Source: Candidatus Aenigmatarchaeota archaeon (GTDB taxonomy: Archaea; Aenigmatarchaeota; Aenigmatarchaeia; QMZP01). From it: a stretch of DNA of 6,911 bases. How positions within the stretch are numbered: the first letter of the stretch is position 1; every line of letters begins with the position of its first letter. The stretch spans positions 1 to 6,911 of the forward strand of contig VGIZ01000031.1 of the NCBI GenBank assembly GCA_016867675.1, read 5' to 3'. Below are positions 5,250 through 6,911 of the stretch, piece after piece. Below the pieces are notes generated by a model. It was not told the DNA's origin, made no database searches, and worked only from the letters and a program-made list of their open reading frames with translations. The position numbers and the translations under genes are program-made.

Positions 5250-5362
5250 ATGGCAGCTATCTGGGTTTCCCGCACGGGATGTGCAGTACAGCCCAGACCG
5301 TTGGGGAGCTTAACTTCCGTGTTCGGAAAGGGAACGGGTGTGCCTCCCCGCTTTGGCCGCCT
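5250..5362 (-). rRNA. 5S ribosomal RNA
   Basis: The minus strand shows conserved 5S landmarks: CACCCGTTCCC, then CCGAACACGGAAGTTAAGC (about 5326-5308), AGTACTG-like GTACTGC, and GCGGGAAACC (5273-5264). The ends pair as GGCGGC (5361-5356) with GCTGCC (5257-5252), forming helix I. At about 112 nt it is slightly short for the family; exact ends are approximate. A TATA box at 5384-5392 is correctly placed. No 16S, 23S or rRNA spacer is nearby, so this 5S is detached from the large rRNA genes within this window. Confidence 0.94.
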
Positions 5363-5383
5363 GATAAGTAGATTGCGCGACGG

Positions 5384-5392
5384 ATATTTAAG
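5384..5392 (-). promoter_or_regulatory. TATA box of 5S rRNA (and probably the Cys-rich gene)
   Basis: Minus-strand CTTAAATAT, centred about 26 nt before the first paired base of 5S helix I. This is the expected distance for transcription starting at the 5S 5' end. Confidence 0.68.
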
Positions 5393-5429
5393 CCTTTTCC
5401 GTAAACGCTTTTGAAACAAGTGTGCAGAG

Positions 5430-5433
5430 AAAA
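5430..5433 (-). terminator. possible T-run terminator after tRNA-Arg
   Basis: CCCTTTTCTC on the minus strand starts a few nucleotides after the tRNA-Arg 3' end. Short T-runs end many archaeal transcripts. It is short, so support is weak. Confidence 0.35.
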
Positions 5434-5441
5434 GGGTTTGA

Positions 5442-5667
5442 TGAGCCCGGGAGGATATTCGGCTCTGCCGGATGCTCATGAGCTTTCGCTCATGGCAACG
5501 AGAACCTTTGGTTCTCGCAACGCGCAAACATTGTTTGCGCTGGCATGCCCGAGAACCTTTATGGCTCTCGGTTGCATATGCCTGCTGTATGCAAGCATCG
5601 GCAGTGCAGTCGAACCCCCAGTCCCCCGGTCCGAAGCCGGGTGCTTTATCCATTAAGCTACGGGCCC
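5442..5667 (-). tRNA. tRNA-Arg(TCG) with one large T-loop intron
   Basis: The exons are 5667-5609 and 5455-5442, giving a 73-nt mature tRNA. The acceptor is GGGCCCG/CGGGCTC (one G-T pair) with A73. The D-arm is GCTT/AAGC, and the D-loop AATGGATA has A20, an arginine identity base. The anticodon stem CCCGG/CCGGG carries loop CTTCGGA (Arg, TCG). The T-arm is GGGGG/CCTCC with loop TTCGACT. A15-T48 form the tertiary pair. There is no anticodon-loop intron; the only interruption is 153 nt at T-loop site 59/60. A TATA-like stretch lies at 5692-5703. No CCA is encoded. Confidence 0.95.
5456..5608 (-). other. tRNA-Arg intron (T-loop, 59/60), 153 nt with five tandem hairpins
   Basis: The BHB is perfect: exon TTCG (54-57) pairs with intron CGAA, with bulges AC|T and TA|T. 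A closing stem (5607-5595 with 5475-5462) encloses five consecutive hairpins at 5572-5594, 5549-5571, 5522-5540, 5499-5517 and 5477-5494, with arms of 7-9 bp and mostly short loops. Two of them share GAGAACCTTT (5500-5509 and 5551-5560). No ORF of note lies inside. Confidence 0.88.
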
Positions 5668-5691
5668 ATAAAGGTATTTGTTTTTGCTGGG

Positions 5692-5703
5692 CTAATAATA
5701 TAT
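5692..5703 (-). promoter_or_regulatory. TATA element of tRNA-Arg
   Basis: Minus-strand TATATATTATTA is centred roughly 30 nt before the tRNA-Arg 5' end. It abuts the ATG of the divergent unknown gene (5704), so the two genes are packed without spare sequence. Confidence 0.5.
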
Positions 5704-6111
5704 ATGGACAATGCAGTAAGCCCAAGAGAGGCTATCGCGGAACTTCTTGAGGGCGAGCACAGGGTTGATGCCCTTTTCTCAAGGCTGGGGATGAGATGCT
5801 ACCACGCAACCATCATATTCGGTGACGAATTATATGCAGCCTCATTCAGCCATGATGTTTTGCCAGGCGTTTTCAGGATAGGTCTTGGGCGGGCGCCCAT
5901 GGAAGATGATGATTACGCCGAGCTTATGGTGGCCGACCCGTCAAGGCCGATTTTTTACGCATCCGATAAATTGGACTTCAGAGACAGCTGCGCTGTCGCA
6001 AGGCTCGGGTCTCTTGGATTTAAGCCCATCTCTGCCGAAGACATGACGTGTTTGGACGTGTTGGTTATGCTAAAAACCAACCGCGATAACGTTACATCCT
6101 TGAAAATGTAA
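5704..6111 (+). CDS. conserved-looking protein of unknown function, 135 aa
   Basis: I do not recognise this protein. From the ATG at 5704-5706 (MDNAVSPREAIAELLEGEHR) it is a soluble, acidic, mixed alpha/beta-looking chain. A short N-terminal helix is followed by a hydrophobic strand segment (YHATIIFGDELYAASF), an acidic stretch (APMEDDDYAELMVAD), and a C-terminal helical part (SAEDMTCLDVLVMLKTNRDN). No signal peptide or membrane segment is visible. An in-frame start further upstream (5545) would begin inside tRNA-Arg's intron and is rejected. No ribosome-binding site precedes the ATG, so the mRNA may be leaderless; a TATA match near 5673-5680 (GGTATTTG) is poor. Its 3' end overlaps the convergent methyltransferase gene by 20 nt. 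Confidence 0.72.
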   Translation: MDNAVSPREAIAELLEGEHRVDALFSRLGMRCYHATIIFGDELYAASFSHDVLPGVFRIGLGRAPMEDDDYAELMVADPSRPIFYASDKLDFRDSCAVARLGSLGFKPISAEDMTCLDVLVMLKTNRDNVTSLKM

Positions 6112-6911
6112 TCAAACACTCCTCCATCCGTCCAATCTTCTCCACGCGGTTGCGCGTGCACTGCCTGACTCCGAGTATCTCTACGCCGTCCAGCGAGAAA
6201 CCCTCCTTCTCAGCCAGCTGGGGAAGAAGAACGTCAACGTGCACGACCCCACCGGCTTGTCTGCCTGCAGCTGCAGGCCAGTCAGGTATGCATCCGTCGC
6301 CGACGACAATGCACAACTTCGCGCCAGGCTTGCACACGCGCCTCAGGTTCCTGAACACCAGCTTCATGTCTGCGAAGTAGGCGTTCGCGACAGGAGGGAG
6401 TCCTGGAAATATGGCTTCAGGCTCCCTGCCGGCATACATGCCGATGAAAGCCCTCATGCCCCTCCTTTCCAGCGGCTGCCCGAAGAACAGGAAGTCCTCG
6501 ACGGAATAGACCTTGGTGTATTCAATCTTGTTCAGGTACGGCGGCGACGTTATCACGAGGTCAATGAACCGCGCGTCAAGCTTCAAGTTCCGCGCATCGC
6601 CCTCCTCTATGAACGTCTGGCACGTATGCCTGATGAAATTCCCTTGCGTTTTTTGAACATCCGAAAGCATCTTCCAGAGCGTCCTGACATAGAACTTCCT
6701 GAACACAGGCACGGGCTTCTTCCTGACCTTGAGCACAGCGCCGTCCTTGTACATCCACGAGCAGCGCGTGGCGCTGGTGACAAGGCCCAGCTTGAGAAAA
6801 TCCAGAACCTTGCATTTGCCTTCGAAATTCTGGAGTTCCTGGCGGAAAAACAACACATCCTCCAGCGTGTGGGGGTTGAAGTACTGCCTGACATTGGCTG
6901 GTAATGATTTT
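6092..6911 (-). CDS. DNA methyltransferase (N4-cytosine/N6-adenine type, TSPPY motif), partial
   Basis: The frame is open to the right edge, so the N-terminus is missing; 272 residues are visible. They begin with YFNPHTLEDVLFFRQEL, a stretch I associate with a family of stand-alone archaeal and bacterial DNA methylases. GDARNL precedes the catalytic motif IV TSPPYLNKIEYTK (TSPPY at visible residues 121-125). A later strand, CKPGAKLCIVVGDG, is typical of the SAM-methyltransferase fold. The SAM-binding D-x-F-x-G-x-G motif is not in the visible part and should lie upstream. TSPPY favours amino-methylation of DNA bases, N4-cytosine in particular, over tRNA G10 enzymes, which carry N/D-PPY. No restriction enzyme is in view, so an orphan or regulatory role remains open. 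Its stop overlaps the unknown gene's end by 20 nt. Confidence 0.82.
   Translation of the reverse strand, partial: KSLPANVRQYFNPHTLEDVLFFRQELQNFEGKCKVLDFLKLGLVTSATRCSWMYKDGAVLKVRKKPVPVFRKFYVRTLWKMLSDVQKTQGNFIRHTCQTFIEEGDARNLKLDARFIDLVITSPPYLNKIEYTKVYSVEDFLFFGQPLERRGMRAFIGMYAGREPEAIFPGLPPVANAYFADMKLVFRNLRRVCKPGAKLCIVVGDGCIPDWPAAAGRQAGGVVHVDVLLPQLAEKEGFSLDGVEILGVRQCTRNRVEKIGRMEECLITFSRM

Noticed and set aside
3663..5548. GCATGC palindrome present once in an intron of each tRNA (3663-3668, 3928-3933, 5543-5548)
   Set aside because: A 6-bp palindrome at unequal places within introns of different type; chance is an adequate explanation.
5456..5608. CRISPR array or Rho-independent terminator cluster
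   Set aside because: The hairpins differ in sequence and spacing, have no repeat-spacer layout, and lie precisely inside a BHB-bounded tRNA intron.
5195..5725. 176-residue minus-strand ORF
   Set aside because: It spans tRNA-Arg and the 5S rRNA gene; its open frame is a by-product of RNA genes.

Overview
The window is archaeal. It carries the start of RNA polymerase subunit B and the small subunit H (Rpb5 family), TATA boxes of the form TTTAAATA about 25 nt ahead of gene starts, a GGTGAT ribosome-binding site, an archaeal-type 5S rRNA, and tRNA genes split by bulge-helix-bulge (BHB) introns. The density and odd placement of those introns (seven in three tRNA genes, five of them outside the anticodon loop), together with very tight packing, suggest a small-genome DPANN lineage such as the Micrarchaeota/ARMAN group. 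Intron-rich Thermoproteales are an alternative. The lineage is an inference; the archaeal assignment is firm.

Left part (1-2359, minus strand): one apparent operon reading right to left. It encodes an AbrB-ACT regulator, a HisG-like protein, RpoH and RpoB (N-terminal part only, running off the window). Gaps are 1 nt and 12 nt, then 125 nt before rpoB, where there may be a second promoter. Diverging from it across about 190 bp is a second, longer HisG-family protein (2549-3529). Each HisG relative has a different version of the phosphoribosyl-pyrophosphate loop. The regulator joins a DNA-binding domain to an amino-acid-sensing type domain, so the locus looks like a ligand-sensing module attached to RNA polymerase genes. 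No other histidine gene is visible.

Middle (3543-4773): two minus-strand tRNA genes, tRNA-Lys(TTT) and tRNA-Asp(GTC), each interrupted by three introns. All six junction pairs can be placed on BHB folds. An AT-rich LAGLIDADG homing endonuclease gene lies directly upstream of tRNA-Asp. Its last 15 codons, counting the stop, run through the first tRNA exon, the 22-nt first intron and into the D-arm.

Right part (4764-6911): a 53-residue two-helix membrane protein on the plus strand appears to share a bidirectional promoter with the endonuclease. Next come a small Cys-rich protein gene directly behind a 5S rRNA gene (minus), tRNA-Arg(TCG) with a 153-nt T-loop intron built of five hairpins (minus), an unknown 135-residue protein (plus), and a partial DNA methyltransferase with a TSPPY motif (minus) that overlaps the unknown gene tail to tail by 20 nt.

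All three tRNA genes carry an intron at the same T-loop site (between positions 59 and 60). There is no intergenic stretch longer than 300 bases.
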